Shown here: one piece after another, positions 16,783-25,015 of the stretch
Position numbering within the stretch: position 1 is the first letter of the stretch
How the letters are laid out: every line of letters begins with the position of its first letter
Source of the DNA: Haladaptatus sp. DYF46
GTDB lineage: Archaea > Halobacteriota > Halobacteria > Halobacteriales > Haladaptataceae
Direction: 5' to 3'
NCBI RefSeq assembly: GCF_021083305.1
Contig: NZ_JAJFAY010000001.1
Coordinates: forward strand, 372,001-436,000
DNA: 64,000 nucleotides
The notes under the pieces: model-generated
The model's database searches: none
The model's input: only the letters and a program-made list of their open reading frames with translations
What the model was told of the DNA's origin: nothing
Program-made: the position numbers and the translations under genes

Positions 16783-16947
16783 ATGAGTATCATGCAAGAG
16801 TGTCCATACTGCAATTCCGACTTGCGTCGCGGTGGAAGTTCACGTACGACCCGCAACGGCAACCCGACCGGTCACAAAAGTACCGGAACAGAGTACGTGT
16901 CGTGTCCCGACTGCGGCGGCGTGATAGACGGCTTCTCGGCGCACTAA
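16783..16947 (+). CDS. small zinc-ribbon protein (54 aa)
   Basis: A 54-codon frame from ATG 16783 encodes MSIMQECPYCNSDLRRGG, then a Thr/Gly-rich spacer, then 'YVSCPDCGGVIDGFSAH'. Two CPxC knuckles (Cys7/Cys10 and Cys41/Cys44) are enough for one zinc ion. Third-position GC bias fits a real gene. Such micro-zinc proteins are abundant and functionally diverse in haloarchaea. Function here is unknown. A second in-frame ATG three codons on is an alternative start. Confidence 0.75.
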   Translation: MSIMQECPYCNSDLRRGGSSRTTRNGNPTGHKSTGTEYVSCPDCGGVIDGFSAH

Positions 16948-17053
16948 CTACGATATCGTCGTGTTCCATTTTTGGTCTCTCTGACGTGTGGAGTTCGGCT
17001 CGGATTCAGTGATTACCAACACGCCCATTAGCGCCGCCCGAAATGGAAGGTCC

Positions 17054-17740
17054 ATGGCACTCGTCGCCGAATACGAGATTACGTGCGAAGCCCTTCCGTT
17101 CGTCGACATCGCCGAGTCCGCTTCCGAGGCGACGATGGAAATCGAACTCCAGTACAATCACGGCGACCTCCCCCCGTTCATCGTCCACGTGACGAGCGGA
17201 GCGACGGCGTCGGTGGAGCGCGCGTTCGAATCGACCGCCTTCGTCGCTGAGTACTCCCTCGTCGGACGTGCGGGCGGAACGCGCCGCTACCAAGTCCTCC
17301 CAGCTATCGGCGAGGAGGCACAACTCGGCGACCACATCGAGGACCTGTCGAACCTCCATTCGCTCGCCACCGCCGAGGCCATCATCGAGCGGATTCGCGT
17401 CACGGGAACTGGGTGGATTCAAACGGGCTGGTTCGCCGACAGACGGGCCTTCGACGAGTTCAGCGAGTTCTGGCGGCACAACGGCGAGTTTTCGCTGCGG
17501 CGACTCACACACGACGGCGAGCCCGAAGCGCCGGGAGACGGACTGACGAACTGTCAACACGAGGCGCTCCGAACCGCCTACGAGATGGGATATTTCGAAA
17601 TTCCGCGGGCGGCGTCGCTGGACGACGTCGCCGTCGAACTCGGAATCTCCCCGTCGTCGCTCTCCGAGCGACTCCGGCGCGCACAGACGCACCTCGTGGA
17701 GACGTCCGTGGCCTCGACGTGGCCCCCGTTGCCCGACTGA
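17054..17740 (+). CDS. bacterio-opsin activator-like HTH-10 regulator
   Basis: A 228-residue protein. The N-terminal 'MALVAEYEITCEALPFVDIA' and beta-rich sensing domain (1-150) precede an HTH-10 domain (about 165-220), including 'LTNCQHEALRTAYEMGYFEIPRAASLDDVAVELGIS' and 'SLSERLRRAQTHLV'. This is the C-terminal architecture of the haloarchaeal Bat family. It lacks the PAS/GAF sensor modules of Bat itself, so it is the common short form. The regulated genes are unknown. The adjacent alpha/beta hydrolase, 87 bp downstream on the same strand, is a candidate. Confidence 0.9.
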   Translation: MALVAEYEITCEALPFVDIAESASEATMEIELQYNHGDLPPFIVHVTSGATASVERAFESTAFVAEYSLVGRAGGTRRYQVLPAIGEEAQLGDHIEDLSNLHSLATAEAIIERIRVTGTGWIQTGWFADRRAFDEFSEFWRHNGEFSLRRLTHDGEPEAPGDGLTNCQHEALRTAYEMGYFEIPRAASLDDVAVELGISPSSLSERLRRAQTHLVETSVASTWPPLPD

Positions 17741-17827
17741 ACCGACCGTCGTTTCGGCGGGTGATATAAACGGCCGTAGGATTTCGAGTCATCCTTAGCC
17801 GACTTCCCTGTCAACCAGTACATCGAG

Positions 17828-18631
17828 ATGGAGACAGTCACCTCGGCCGACGGAACGCGTATCGCGTACGAACGACACGGAGACGGGCCGCCGCTCGTCC
17901 TCCTCCACGGCGGATCAACGCGACACTACTGGGAACCGCTTCTCTCCCGGTTCACGGACGAATTCACCGTGTTCCTCTCGGACAGACGAGGACGCGGCGA
18001 CAGCGGCGATTCCGAGGAGTACAGTATCCGGCGCGAAGTCGAAGACGCTCGCGCCGTCATCGATGCCGTCGATGGAAAACCGACCCTGTTCGGACACTCC
18101 TTCGGCGGCTTGCAAGCGATAGAAACCGCCCGCATCGAACCCGTTCGAGCGGTCGTCGCCTACGAACCGGCGTATCTCGTCGGAGCATATAGGGAACAAG
18201 CTGACCTCTCCGAGCGGATGCAAGAGCAACTCGACGACGGCGCGCCTCGTGAGGCGATGAAACTCCACCTCCGGGAAGTGCTTCACGACCGAGAGCCACC
18301 CGACTTCGACGGATGGCTCGAGGCGTGGCCCCCGTGGCCAGCCTGCGTGGAACATGTCGAAAACACCGTCAGGATGGACCGTGCCCTCGAAAAGCACCGT
18401 CTTCCCGACGCTCTCGACGTGGACGCACCTGCGCTCCTCCTGTCCGGGACCGACGGCCCGTCCCACCTCCGGGACAGCGTCCGCGCGGTTCACGACGCGA
18501 TTCCCGACAGTCGCCTCGTCGAGTTCGACGGCCTCGGGCACAGCGGCCCGACGGAAGCGCCGAAACGCGTCGTTGCGGAAGTGCGCGACTTCCTCGATGA
18601 CGCGGGATCAATGTGGAGACGCTCTCATTAG
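17828..18631 (+). CDS. alpha/beta hydrolase
   Basis: 267 residues with the canonical fold. The oxyanion region is 'LLHGGSTRHYW', the nucleophile elbow is GHSFGG (Ser91) and the catalytic His is at about 238 in 'DGLGHSGPTEAP'. The acid is probably Asp at about 212 in 'SGTDGPS'. No signal peptide. The likely reaction is ester or related hydrolysis; the substrate cannot be inferred. It follows an HTH-10 regulator. Confidence 0.9.
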   Translation: METVTSADGTRIAYERHGDGPPLVLLHGGSTRHYWEPLLSRFTDEFTVFLSDRRGRGDSGDSEEYSIRREVEDARAVIDAVDGKPTLFGHSFGGLQAIETARIEPVRAVVAYEPAYLVGAYREQADLSERMQEQLDDGAPREAMKLHLREVLHDREPPDFDGWLEAWPPWPACVEHVENTVRMDRALEKHRLPDALDVDAPALLLSGTDGPSHLRDSVRAVHDAIPDSRLVEFDGLGHSGPTEAPKRVVAEVRDFLDDAGSMWRRSH

Positions 18632-18765
18632 CGGCGTTTACGGCGTCGCGGTTCGCATCGAGGCGCGGAACGCCAGTTTGTTTGCCGCGCGGACTGCGTC
18701 CGATTCGAGAACTCTCAGCTCGAATTCCGAAGAAAGCTTATTATCGTGAAAGATTCAGAAGAAGT

Positions 18766-18948
18766 ATGGGTTTAGATAGTGGGAATTGGATAGGAATGGA
18801 CGACGAGGGTATGCTTGCAGTGAACGGAGAGGATGACGGGTCGGCGGATTCCGAAACGTCGGTCCGCGAAACGATGCTCAAAGCAACGATACTCCTCCTC
18901 GTCATTTTCGCCTCCTTCTTCCTCTTCGCTTGGGTGATGTTCGGGTAG
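18766..18948 (+). CDS. small tail-anchored membrane protein
   Basis: 60 residues from ATG 18766. An acidic N-terminal half (MGLDSGNWIGMDDEGMLAVN) is followed by one C-terminal helix (ATILLLVIFASFFLFAWVMF). Topology is N-in with a membrane tail. Conserved haloarchaeal families of this size exist, but their role is unknown. Just upstream 'AAGCTTATTATC' is TATA-like. The tRNA-tail repeat array begins about 100 bp downstream. Confidence 0.65.
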   Translation: MGLDSGNWIGMDDEGMLAVNGEDDGSADSETSVRETMLKATILLLVIFASFFLFAWVMFG

Positions 18949-19336
18949 CAACCGCGGACCCCACACCGGTCGATGGGAATACCGGGGGTGCACCGCGTTT
19001 CGCTCGCCCTGTGTAGCCTGCTTCGAACTGCTCGGCACAGTTTTCCCGCTCACGACCGTTATTCGCGGAGAATGTGCGGGACCGGATTCGAACAATGCCC
19101 GGATGATTCTGCGCACTCACTTCGTTCGCTACGCAGACTGCATCCGGTCTAATTCGAATCCTCTTCGCAATTTTGCCACTCGCGGAGTTGCTCGTGGCAA
19201 AATGTGCGGGACCGGATTCGAACCAGAGCAAGACAGTCCTGCTCGTCTCACATCCGTTCGACTCCGCGGGCTGTGACTTGCAGGATTCGAATCCGCTAGC
19301 TACATTCTCCGCTCACGACCGTTGTTCGCGGAGAAT
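18949..19336. repeat. array of tRNA-Leu 3'-end copies and long hairpins
   Basis: This 388-bp gene-free stretch repeats the 3' end of the adjacent tRNA. GTGCGGGACCGGATTCGAA occurs at 19074, 19204 and, in the tRNA itself, 19337: spacings of 130 and 133 bp. The unit at 19046-19093 matches 19309-19356 over 48 bp with one mismatch. Each copy opens a long hairpin: GGATTCGAA 19084-19092 pairs TTCGAATCC 19153-19161, with inner stems CCGGATG/CATCCGG and TCTGCG/CGCAGA; in the second unit GGATTCGAA 19214-19222 pairs 19286-19294. Short hairpins ATTTTGCCAC/GTGGCAAAAT (19170-19203) and CATTCTCCGC/GCGGAGAATG (19303-19337) separate the units. Confidence 0.85.
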
Positions 19337-19420
19337 GTGCGGGACCGGATTCGAACCGGCGGACCCCTACGGGACAGCGTCCTAAGCGCTGCGCCGTTGG
19401 CCTAGCTTGGCTACCCGCAC
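19337..19420 (-). tRNA. tRNA-Leu (anticodon TAG)
   Basis: 84 nt on the reverse strand. The acceptor stem GTGCGGG/CCCGCAC is perfect. The anticodon stem CAGCG/CGCTG encloses loop CTTAGGA, giving anticodon UAG for leucine CUA codons. A long variable arm, as in class II tRNAs, precedes the T arm with GGTTCGAATCC. CCA is not encoded. No intron. A TATA-like box lies about 26 bp upstream. Confidence 0.97.
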
Positions 19421-19445
19421 GCAGTATTGGATTTTGAGGTGCGAG

Positions 19446-19452
19446 ATAAGAA
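19446..19452 (-). promoter_or_regulatory. TATA-like box of tRNA-Leu
   Basis: On the reverse strand, TTCTTATC is centred about 28 bp before the tRNA 5' end at 19420, the spacing expected for an archaeal TATA box. Confidence 0.5.
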
Positions 19453-19506
19453 ACTGTCGTTCTCCGCGGACGAGCGTTTATATCCGATGGCGCGTGATTT
19501 TCGGTC

Positions 19507-19827
19507 GTGTATCGGGCACGTGACCAAGTGGAAAACGAATCGTGGCTCGCCGAACTCCAGCAGGCAGCAGACCGCCTCGAACTCGAAACCGGCGCTCGCT
19601 CGCGGGCGGCGGACCTCTTTCTCTCGACCGTCTCCAGCGCCGACGACCCCGAGGAGCGCTCCAAGCGCGCCGTCGCGGCCGCCAGCCTCTACGCCGGGTC
19701 GCTCATCGAGGGCGACCAGCGCTCACAGCAGGCCGTCGCCGACGCAATCGGCGTCTCGCGGTTGACGATTCAACAGCGCTGGAAGACGGTTCTCGAAGAA
19801 GCGGGACTCCAACCGCCATCGTGGTAG
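19507..19827 (+). CDS. short TFB/cyclin-fold-like DNA-binding protein
   Basis: 106 residues from GTG 19507 (VYRARDQVENESWLAELQQA). 'RSKRAVAAASLYAGSLIEGDQRSQQAVADAIGVSRLTIQQRWK' resembles one cyclin repeat of transcription factor B, ending in a recognition-helix-like segment. Haloarchaeal genomes annotate such proteins as TFIIB-family. It lacks the zinc ribbon and second repeat of real TFB, so a role in general initiation is doubtful. It is divergent from tRNA-Leu. Confidence 0.8.
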   Translation: MYRARDQVENESWLAELQQAADRLELETGARSRAADLFLSTVSSADDPEERSKRAVAAASLYAGSLIEGDQRSQQAVADAIGVSRLTIQQRWKTVLEEAGLQPPSW

Positions 19828-19845
19828 CGGGATAGCAAAGCGGAT

Positions 19846-20325
19846 TCAGTTGCGCCCTTCGCAATCCGGGGTCAAGTTGCCGTGTTCGTCTATCTCCCCG
19901 GCGACGATTCGCGTGCTAGAGATGATGTCGCCGTCCTCGGCCTCGACGTGCGGAACGACGACGATTTCGAGGGGGTCGAAGCCGCGTTCGGTGCGGAGTT
20001 CGTTGATTCGCTCGCCGCCGTGTTTCGTCTCGGGGGAGACGATGAGTATGTCGAAGCGCTCCTCGGTGGCGATGCCGGTCGGTTCGGTGAGTTTCCGAAC
20101 GTCGAACTCGCGGCCGTGTTCCTCGGCGAACCCGCGGAGTTCGGATTCGAGCGCACGCTTTCGCTCCTCGAACGGGCGGACGTGTCTCTCGACGTTTCGA
20201 GTCGCCGGAGCGAGTTCGTCGCTCGTCAACCCGACGGTGACGTCACCCAACTCGAACGCTCGCTCGAACAACGCCCGATGTCCGTCGTGAACCGGGTCAA
20301 ACGTCCCGCCCAACGCAACGTCCAT
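19846..20325 (-). CDS. coaD: archaeal phosphopantetheine adenylyltransferase
   Basis: A 159-residue nucleotidyltransferase. 'MDVALGGTFDPVHDGHRALF' carries the (H/T)xGH motif and 'IISSTRI' is the KMSKS-equivalent. It transfers AMP from ATP to 4'-phosphopantetheine, giving dephospho-CoA, the penultimate step of CoA synthesis. Archaeal forms resemble the eukaryotic rather than bacterial enzyme. ATG 20325 gives the start at the catalytic strand. It lies 50 bp downstream of a minus-strand regulator. Confidence 0.93.
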   Translation of the reverse strand: MDVALGGTFDPVHDGHRALFERAFELGDVTVGLTSDELAPATRNVERHVRPFEERKRALESELRGFAEEHGREFDVRKLTEPTGIATEERFDILIVSPETKHGGERINELRTERGFDPLEIVVVPHVEAEDGDIISSTRIVAGEIDEHGNLTPDCEGRN

Positions 20326-20375
20326 ACTCCGGCGAATGGTTCCGCGTGGTTTATCACCTTCGGAACGCCGTGCCA

Positions 20376-21140
20376 TCATCGGACGGGCCGTGCAGCCTCG
20401 CGATACCGACGGTAAATTCCCTCCGCCCACTCGACGAACGCGGGACGATCGCAGTCCACGAGCGCGCGGAGCTGTCCGTCCTCGTCGTAGGCTCCCGCGA
20501 GCGCCCACCCGTCGCCGAGCGTCACGCCGATTCGTGCGGAGCCGTCGTACCGGTAGATGTCGATGGCGCGGGTGACGAGTCCGAATTCGAGCGGGTTGAG
20601 CGACCGTGCGGTTTCCAACGTGTCCGCGGGCATGACGAGTTCCGTCTCGATACCGTCGAACACGAGTTCCGCGTGTACGTCGTGATACAGGCGACTCAGG
20701 ACGGGTGCGAGCATCCGAATCGTGTCCGTCTCCCGCGAACGGAGACGGTTCACGTACTCGCTCACCGGGGCCTGTGGTTGGTCGGGCGATGCGACGACGA
20801 GCGTGGCGTCGTGTAGCCACGTCGGGTCAGGAAGACGGGTTTCGGCCGGGAGGTGACGGAAAAACGCATCGAATCGCTCGATGGTTTCGAGCGTCTCCAC
20901 GTAGTTCGCGTGCGTTCGCGTGACGAGTTCGCCGCTCGGCGTCAGGGCGTAGTTCCCGTCGCACTTTTGCACCCAGCCACGGTCGGCGAACTCGGAGAGG
21001 TTCCGCTGGGCGCTCCGGTGGGAGACGTCGAGGGAATCGGCGACGTCGCGCGGCGAACCGGGCGACTCCCGAAGAAGGGACAGTAATCGCAGTCGCTCCG
21101 GCGACCCGGCAAGAAACGCGACCGTCTCTTGGGTATCCAT
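20376..21140 (-). CDS. HTH transcriptional regulator (TrmB/DUF1724-type)
   Basis: 254 residues from ATG 21140 (MDTQETVAFLAGSPERLRLL). The N-terminal winged helix (1-85) reads 'SPGSPRDVADSLDVSHRSAQRNLSEFADRGWVQKCDGNYALT'. The C-terminal domain (110-250), with 'LDAVLSRLYHDVHAELVFDG'-like spacing, is the haloarchaeal effector domain once called DUF1724. The effector and targets are unknown. coaD follows 50 bp downstream, the FKBP gene is divergent 105 bp upstream. Confidence 0.87.
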   Translation of the reverse strand: MDTQETVAFLAGSPERLRLLSLLRESPGSPRDVADSLDVSHRSAQRNLSEFADRGWVQKCDGNYALTPSGELVTRTHANYVETLETIERFDAFFRHLPAETRLPDPTWLHDATLVVASPDQPQAPVSEYVNRLRSRETDTIRMLAPVLSRLYHDVHAELVFDGIETELVMPADTLETARSLNPLEFGLVTRAIDIYRYDGSARIGVTLGDGWALAGAYDEDGQLRALVDCDRPAFVEWAEGIYRRYREAARPVR

Positions 21141-21245
21141 CGGGCCGATGTACACGTGGGAGGGTTGTAAACGTCTCCCCGAGGCCGAATTCCCTCTCGG
21201 GGGCGAAACGTGATTCTTAAGGGCCGAACGGGTGTCGTTTCGTGT

Positions 21246-22169
21246 ATGAGTGACGAACAAGAGGCCGACGCATCCGAAGAAGAGAACGAAGAAACACAGG
21301 AAGGGCTGCAAGAAGGAAACTTCATCAGCCTCGATTACACCGCGCGAACCGTCGAGGACGGCGATCTCGTCGACACGACCAGCCAAGAAGTCGCGGAAGA
21401 AGAGGACGTGGAGACTGACGAGCGCGACTTCAGCGCGCGCACCATCGTCCTCGGCGCGGGTCACATCTTCGAGGACGTCGAAGAGGACATCTACGGCAAG
21501 GAAGCGGGCGACGAGGGAACCGTCACCGTCGAACAGGCGTTCGGCGAATACGACAACGAGCAAGTCCGCACGGTCAGCGCCGACAAACTCTCGGACGAGG
21601 ACCGCTACCCCGGCGCGAACGTCAACGTCGACGGCCAGCAGGGCTACGTCGAGACCATCATCGGCGGCCGCGCACGCGTCGACTTCAACCACCCGCTCGC
21701 GGGCGAGGACCTCGAATACGAGTACGAAGTCGTCGAAGAGGTCGAGGACGCGGAGGAGAAGGCGAAGGGCCTCTTCTCGATGTACATCGACGCGGACCTC
21801 GACATGTGGCTTCAGACGGACGAGGAAGAGGAGGAAGTCGAGAACGAGGACGGCGAGACCGAAACCGAGACGGTCGAGAAGGAAACCCTCTACATCGAGG
21901 CGACGCCGCAGCTGTCGATGAACCAGCAGTGGATGTTCCAGAAACAGCAGATCGCACAGGACGTCATCGACCGCCTCGACCTGGACCGCGTCATCGTTCA
22001 GGAGACCATCGACGGCGCGGGTGCCGGAATGATGGGCGGCATGGGCGGAATGGGTGGCATGGGCGGTGCCGACCTCGAAGAAGCCCTCGAAGACGTCGAT
22101 ATCGACGAGGACGAACTCGTCGAGGAACTCGAAGAGGAAGGCGAAGAAGCCGAAGACGTCGAAGAGTAA
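21246..22169 (+). CDS. FKBP-type peptidyl-prolyl isomerase (SlyD-like), extended
   Basis: 307 residues from ATG 21246, very acidic. The FKBP fold with an IF-type insertion spans about residues 25-165 ('ISLDYTARTVEDGDLVDTTS', 'IVLGAGHIFEDVEEDIYG', 'VDFNHPLAGEDLEYEYEVVE'). It speeds proline cis/trans isomerisation and acts as a folding helper. The C-terminus is unusual: a helical region with 'MNQQWMFQKQQIAQDVIDRL', then a Gly/Met-rich hinge (GMMGGMGGMGGMGG) and an acidic tail. Such an extension resembles chaperone substrate-binding linkers. Cytoplasmic; no signal. Confidence 0.9.
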   Translation: MSDEQEADASEEENEETQEGLQEGNFISLDYTARTVEDGDLVDTTSQEVAEEEDVETDERDFSARTIVLGAGHIFEDVEEDIYGKEAGDEGTVTVEQAFGEYDNEQVRTVSADKLSDEDRYPGANVNVDGQQGYVETIIGGRARVDFNHPLAGEDLEYEYEVVEEVEDAEEKAKGLFSMYIDADLDMWLQTDEEEEEVENEDGETETETVEKETLYIEATPQLSMNQQWMFQKQQIAQDVIDRLDLDRVIVQETIDGAGAGMMGGMGGMGGMGGADLEEALEDVDIDEDELVEELEEEGEEAEDVEE

Positions 22170-22211
22170 TCGAACCGAATCGTCTTTTTGGGTGAGCGAG
22201 CACTGTCGGGT

Positions 22212-22817
22212 ATGCACTCCCCGACACGGCTCTTCCATCTCCATTTCAACACGCCCGACGTGAGCCACGCCGAAACCCGACTCGCCGCGCACGGGCTGCC
22301 GCCGTACCGTCGGTTCGGACGGGTCGATGGCGAGTTTCACACGCTCGACGCGAGCGACCCCGTCCCGGACGGGTTTCGGCTTCGACTGCAAAACGCCCAA
22401 CGCGGCTACGTGAACGTCACGATTGCACCGGGGCGGCGACCGCATTTCGACCACCTCGGCCTCTGTACGTCCGACTTCGACGCGATTTGTGACCGCGCGG
22501 ACGAAGCGGGGTGGTCCGTCCGTGACCGCGACGGGAGACGGACGTTCGTCATGACGCCGTGGGGGTTCCGAGTCGAACTGCATCCCGACGGAAGCGACGT
22601 GGAGGCGGATCTCGGGTCGTGGGAGGAGATGCATTTCGAGCGCGTCGAACTCGCCGTGGAACGGGGTGCAGAAGACCAGTTTCGAACGGTGTTCGGGGAG
22701 ATTCCGGGACTCGACTTTCGACCGACCGACGAGGACGCCATCCACGTCCCGCGGTTCGAACTCTCCGGTTCGTCGTTTCCGGCAGGAAAAACGGTCGAGA
22801 CCGAAGCGTTCCTCTGA
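22212..22817 (+). CDS. VOC-family (glyoxalase-fold) protein
   Basis: 201 residues from ATG 22212 (MHSPTRLFHLHFNTPDVSHA). Two VOC modules: 'LFHLHFNTPDVSHAETRLAAHG' and 'HFDHLGLCTSDFDAICDRADEAGW'. Candidate metal ligands are the His of 'FHLHF', His of 'FDHLG' and Glu of 'FRVELHPDG'. VOC enzymes include dioxygenases, lyases and resistance proteins, so the reaction is open. Six bases separate it from the converging secreted protein gene. Confidence 0.85.
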   Translation: MHSPTRLFHLHFNTPDVSHAETRLAAHGLPPYRRFGRVDGEFHTLDASDPVPDGFRLRLQNAQRGYVNVTIAPGRRPHFDHLGLCTSDFDAICDRADEAGWSVRDRDGRRTFVMTPWGFRVELHPDGSDVEADLGSWEEMHFERVELAVERGAEDQFRTVFGEIPGLDFRPTDEDAIHVPRFELSGSSFPAGKTVETEAFL

Positions 22818-22824
22818 CTCTCCC

Positions 22825-23487
22825 TCACCTCGTCGCGCTCCGGGAGCGAACGTTTTCGGCCGACCACTCGCCCGCACTCGCCTTTCGAACGATCCCGGAG
22901 TCGATACTCGCGTTTTGAATTTCGACGGCGGGTTTCGGCTTCGTGTCGGGTTCGGTCACGTCCGGCGATACGGGTGCCGTGTCGGAGCGGTTCGGAACCG
23001 TCGTGTTGACCACCGTCAACGTGTCCACATTCAACGTGTCGAGGTTCGCGCCTTCGACCGTGATGTTGGTCAGGACGTGTCGCTCGATGACGCGGTTTTT
23101 CACGCCCGGGTCGAACAGATCGCCGCCCGGCACGTTCCAGATGGACCGGTTCCTGATGACGATTCTGTCCGCGGTCACGTTCTTCATCGTGCCGTTTTGG
23201 ATGTGAACCGTCGCGATGGAGACGTTTCGGAGGGTGACGTTTTTCTTGGGTCCGCTCTCGGTTCGCAAGGTTCGAACGTGTACCTCGTCCACCGTCGCGT
23301 TGTTCACCGTCGTATTCCGGAGCGCCCACGTCCTGACGGTCACGTCGTTGACGGACACCTTGTACTGACCGAGTTGCAACGACGGGTTCGCCGCGGTTAC
23401 TCCATCGCCAGCGACGACTGCACCGCCCGAGAATACGAGAAGAATCGACAAGACGACGGCGGCATACGTGCCGGTTCGGGTTCCCAT
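22825..23487 (-). CDS. secreted, N-glycosylation-rich beta-solenoid-like protein
   Basis: About 220 residues from ATG 23487 (MGTRTGTYAAVVLSILLVFS), with ATG 23514 as alternative. A signal peptide ends near 'GGAVVAGDG'. The mature part repeats 'V.V....N.T..N.T...V.IRN', giving many NxT/S sequons and alternating hydrophobic residues, as in right-handed beta-helices. It is probably an exported surface protein and a target of the agl system encoded about 3 kb to the right. No enzyme motif. No lipobox or C-terminal anchor is visible. Confidence 0.7.
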   Translation of the reverse strand: MGTRTGTYAAVVLSILLVFSGGAVVAGDGVTAANPSLQLGQYKVSVNDVTVRTWALRNTTVNNATVDEVHVRTLRTESGPKKNVTLRNVSIATVHIQNGTMKNVTADRIVIRNRSIWNVPGGDLFDPGVKNRVIERHVLTNITVEGANLDTLNVDTLTVVNTTVPNRSDTAPVSPDVTEPDTKPKPAVEIQNASIDSGIVRKASAGEWSAENVRSRSATR

Positions 23488-23563
23488 ACACGCCACGAAT
23501 CGGAGCGACGGCATAAACGGCTTCGACCGTTTTCCCGAGTTCGGCGGGATAAGCTGTCGTTTC

Positions 23564-24025
23564 TCACTTTACGCTGATATGTGCGGGAAGGTCATCGCGG
23601 ATGATGGTCTCACAGTACTCACAACGGACGCCGTCGGAGAGCACTTCGAACTTCGAATCGACCGGTTCGTCCTCCGTCGAGATGCAGTTGCTGTTGGGAC
23701 AGGAGAGGATGCCGACGACGTATTCGGGTCGCTCCAAGCGGTGCTTTTCGGCCACCTCGTACTCGCGGATGATGTTGATGCTCGCGTCGGGGGCGATGAG
23801 GGAGAGCACGTCCACCTCGTTCTGGCTCAACTCCATCCCCTCGACCTTCACGATGTCTTTCCGCCCCATTCGATCGCTCGGAACGTTCATCCCGACGCTC
23901 ACCGCCTCACCGTCGCTTCCGTCGATGCCGAGGATTGCGAGGACGTTGAGCGCTTGGCCGGCGCGAACGTGGTCGATGACGGTGCCGTTTCGAATCTTGC
24001 TGACGCGGAGTTCGTGGTCGCTCAT
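23564..24025 (-). CDS. pyrI: aspartate carbamoyltransferase regulatory chain
   Basis: A 153-residue PyrI. The N-terminal nucleotide-binding domain starts '[20 protein letters not shown]'. The C-terminal zinc domain supplies Cys109, Cys114, Cys135 and Cys138, which hold the Zn2+ that docks the chain onto PyrB. It confers allosteric control of pyrimidine synthesis by CTP/ATP. ATG 24025 overlaps the pyrB stop by four bases, so translation is coupled. Confidence 0.97.
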   Translation of the reverse strand: MSDHELRVSKIRNGTVIDHVRAGQALNVLAILGIDGSDGEAVSVGMNVPSDRMGRKDIVKVEGMELSQNEVDVLSLIAPDASINIIREYEVAEKHRLERPEYVVGILSCPNSNCISTEDEPVDSKFEVLSDGVRCEYCETIIRDDLPAHISVK

Positions 24026-24933
24026 TGGTCCTCCAGCATGGAGTCGAGCAGTGCCATACGCACTGGGATGCCGTTGTGTGCCTGTTCGAAGTACTTCGCG
24101 TGGGACGTCTCGTCAACTTCGGGTGCGATTTCGTCGACGCGGGGAAGCGGGTGCATGATGGTCAGGTCGTCACGCGCGTCTTCGAGCGTTTCGAGGTCGA
24201 TACGGTAGTCGCCCGCGATGGCGCGGTATTCGTTCTCGTCGGGGAAGCGCTCGCGTTGGATGCGTGTGACGTAAAGGACATCCAAGGTGGGAAGCACGTC
24301 CGCGATATCCGTGTGTTCGCGGACGTTCGCCCCCGCTTCGTGGAGGTCGTAGCGAACGCTTCGCGGGAGTTTGAGGCTCCCGGGGCTGATGAAGTGTTGA
24401 CGGGCACCGAAGTTGGTCAGCGCGTGTGCGAGCGAGTGGACCGTTCGCCCGTACTTCAGGTCGCCCATGATGCCGATGGTGAGGTCGTCCAGACCCGCGT
24501 TCTCCCGAATCGTATAAAGGTCGAGGAGCGTCTGTGTCGGGTGATGGCCCGCCCCGTCCCCGGCGTTGAGGAGGGGGACGTCGACGAACTCGCTCACCAT
24601 CTTCGCCGCACCTTGGCTCGGGTGGCGCAACACGAGCGCGTCGGCGTAGCCTTCGATGACGCGCGTCGTGTCGGCGAGGCTCTCTCCCTTCTTCACGCTC
24701 GACGATTCGACGGAACCCATGTCGACGACGTCGCCGCCGAGACGCTTGATGGACGTCTCGAAGCTCATCTTGGTGCGCGTACTCGGTTCGTAAAACAGCA
24801 ACCCGAGGAGTTTTCCCGCGTGTCGGTCCCCGAACGCCGCCGGGTCGGCGTCGATTTCGGCGGCGCGGTCGAGGACGTCCTCGATATCCTGCCGCGAAAG
24901 TTGTTTCGTGTCGATGAGGTGGTCGTGCCGCAT
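24022..24933 (-). CDS. pyrB: aspartate carbamoyltransferase catalytic chain
   Basis: A 303-residue PyrB catalysing carbamoyl phosphate + aspartate to carbamoyl-aspartate. '[13 protein letters not shown]' (about 49-61) binds carbamoyl phosphate, '[15 protein letters not shown]' and '[10 protein letters not shown]' complete the site. ATG 24933 begins the family N-terminus '[20 protein letters not shown]'. It is first in a pyrB-pyrI operon. It is divergent from the MinD-like gene across an 82-bp promoter region. Confidence 0.97.
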   Translation of the reverse strand: MRHDHLIDTKQLSRQDIEDVLDRAAEIDADPAAFGDRHAGKLLGLLFYEPSTRTKMSFETSIKRLGGDVVDMGSVESSSVKKGESLADTTRVIEGYADALVLRHPSQGAAKMVSEFVDVPLLNAGDGAGHHPTQTLLDLYTIRENAGLDDLTIGIMGDLKYGRTVHSLAHALTNFGARQHFISPGSLKLPRSVRYDLHEAGANVREHTDIADVLPTLDVLYVTRIQRERFPDENEYRAIAGDYRIDLETLEDARDDLTIMHPLPRVDEIAPEVDETSHAKYFEQAHNGIPVRMALLDSMLEDQ

Positions 24934-25015
24934 CGTTCGAAGAGGGGTTGTCACGCGCCTTGAAAGGCACGGGTCGTCCCCGAAATTTAAATCGGATGGC
25001 GGAACCACACCCGGC

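Noticed and set aside
20376..22877. A single 833-codon minus-strand frame
   Set aside because: Only the C-terminal 254 codons form a recognisable regulator; the rest is antisense to the FKBP and VOC genes.
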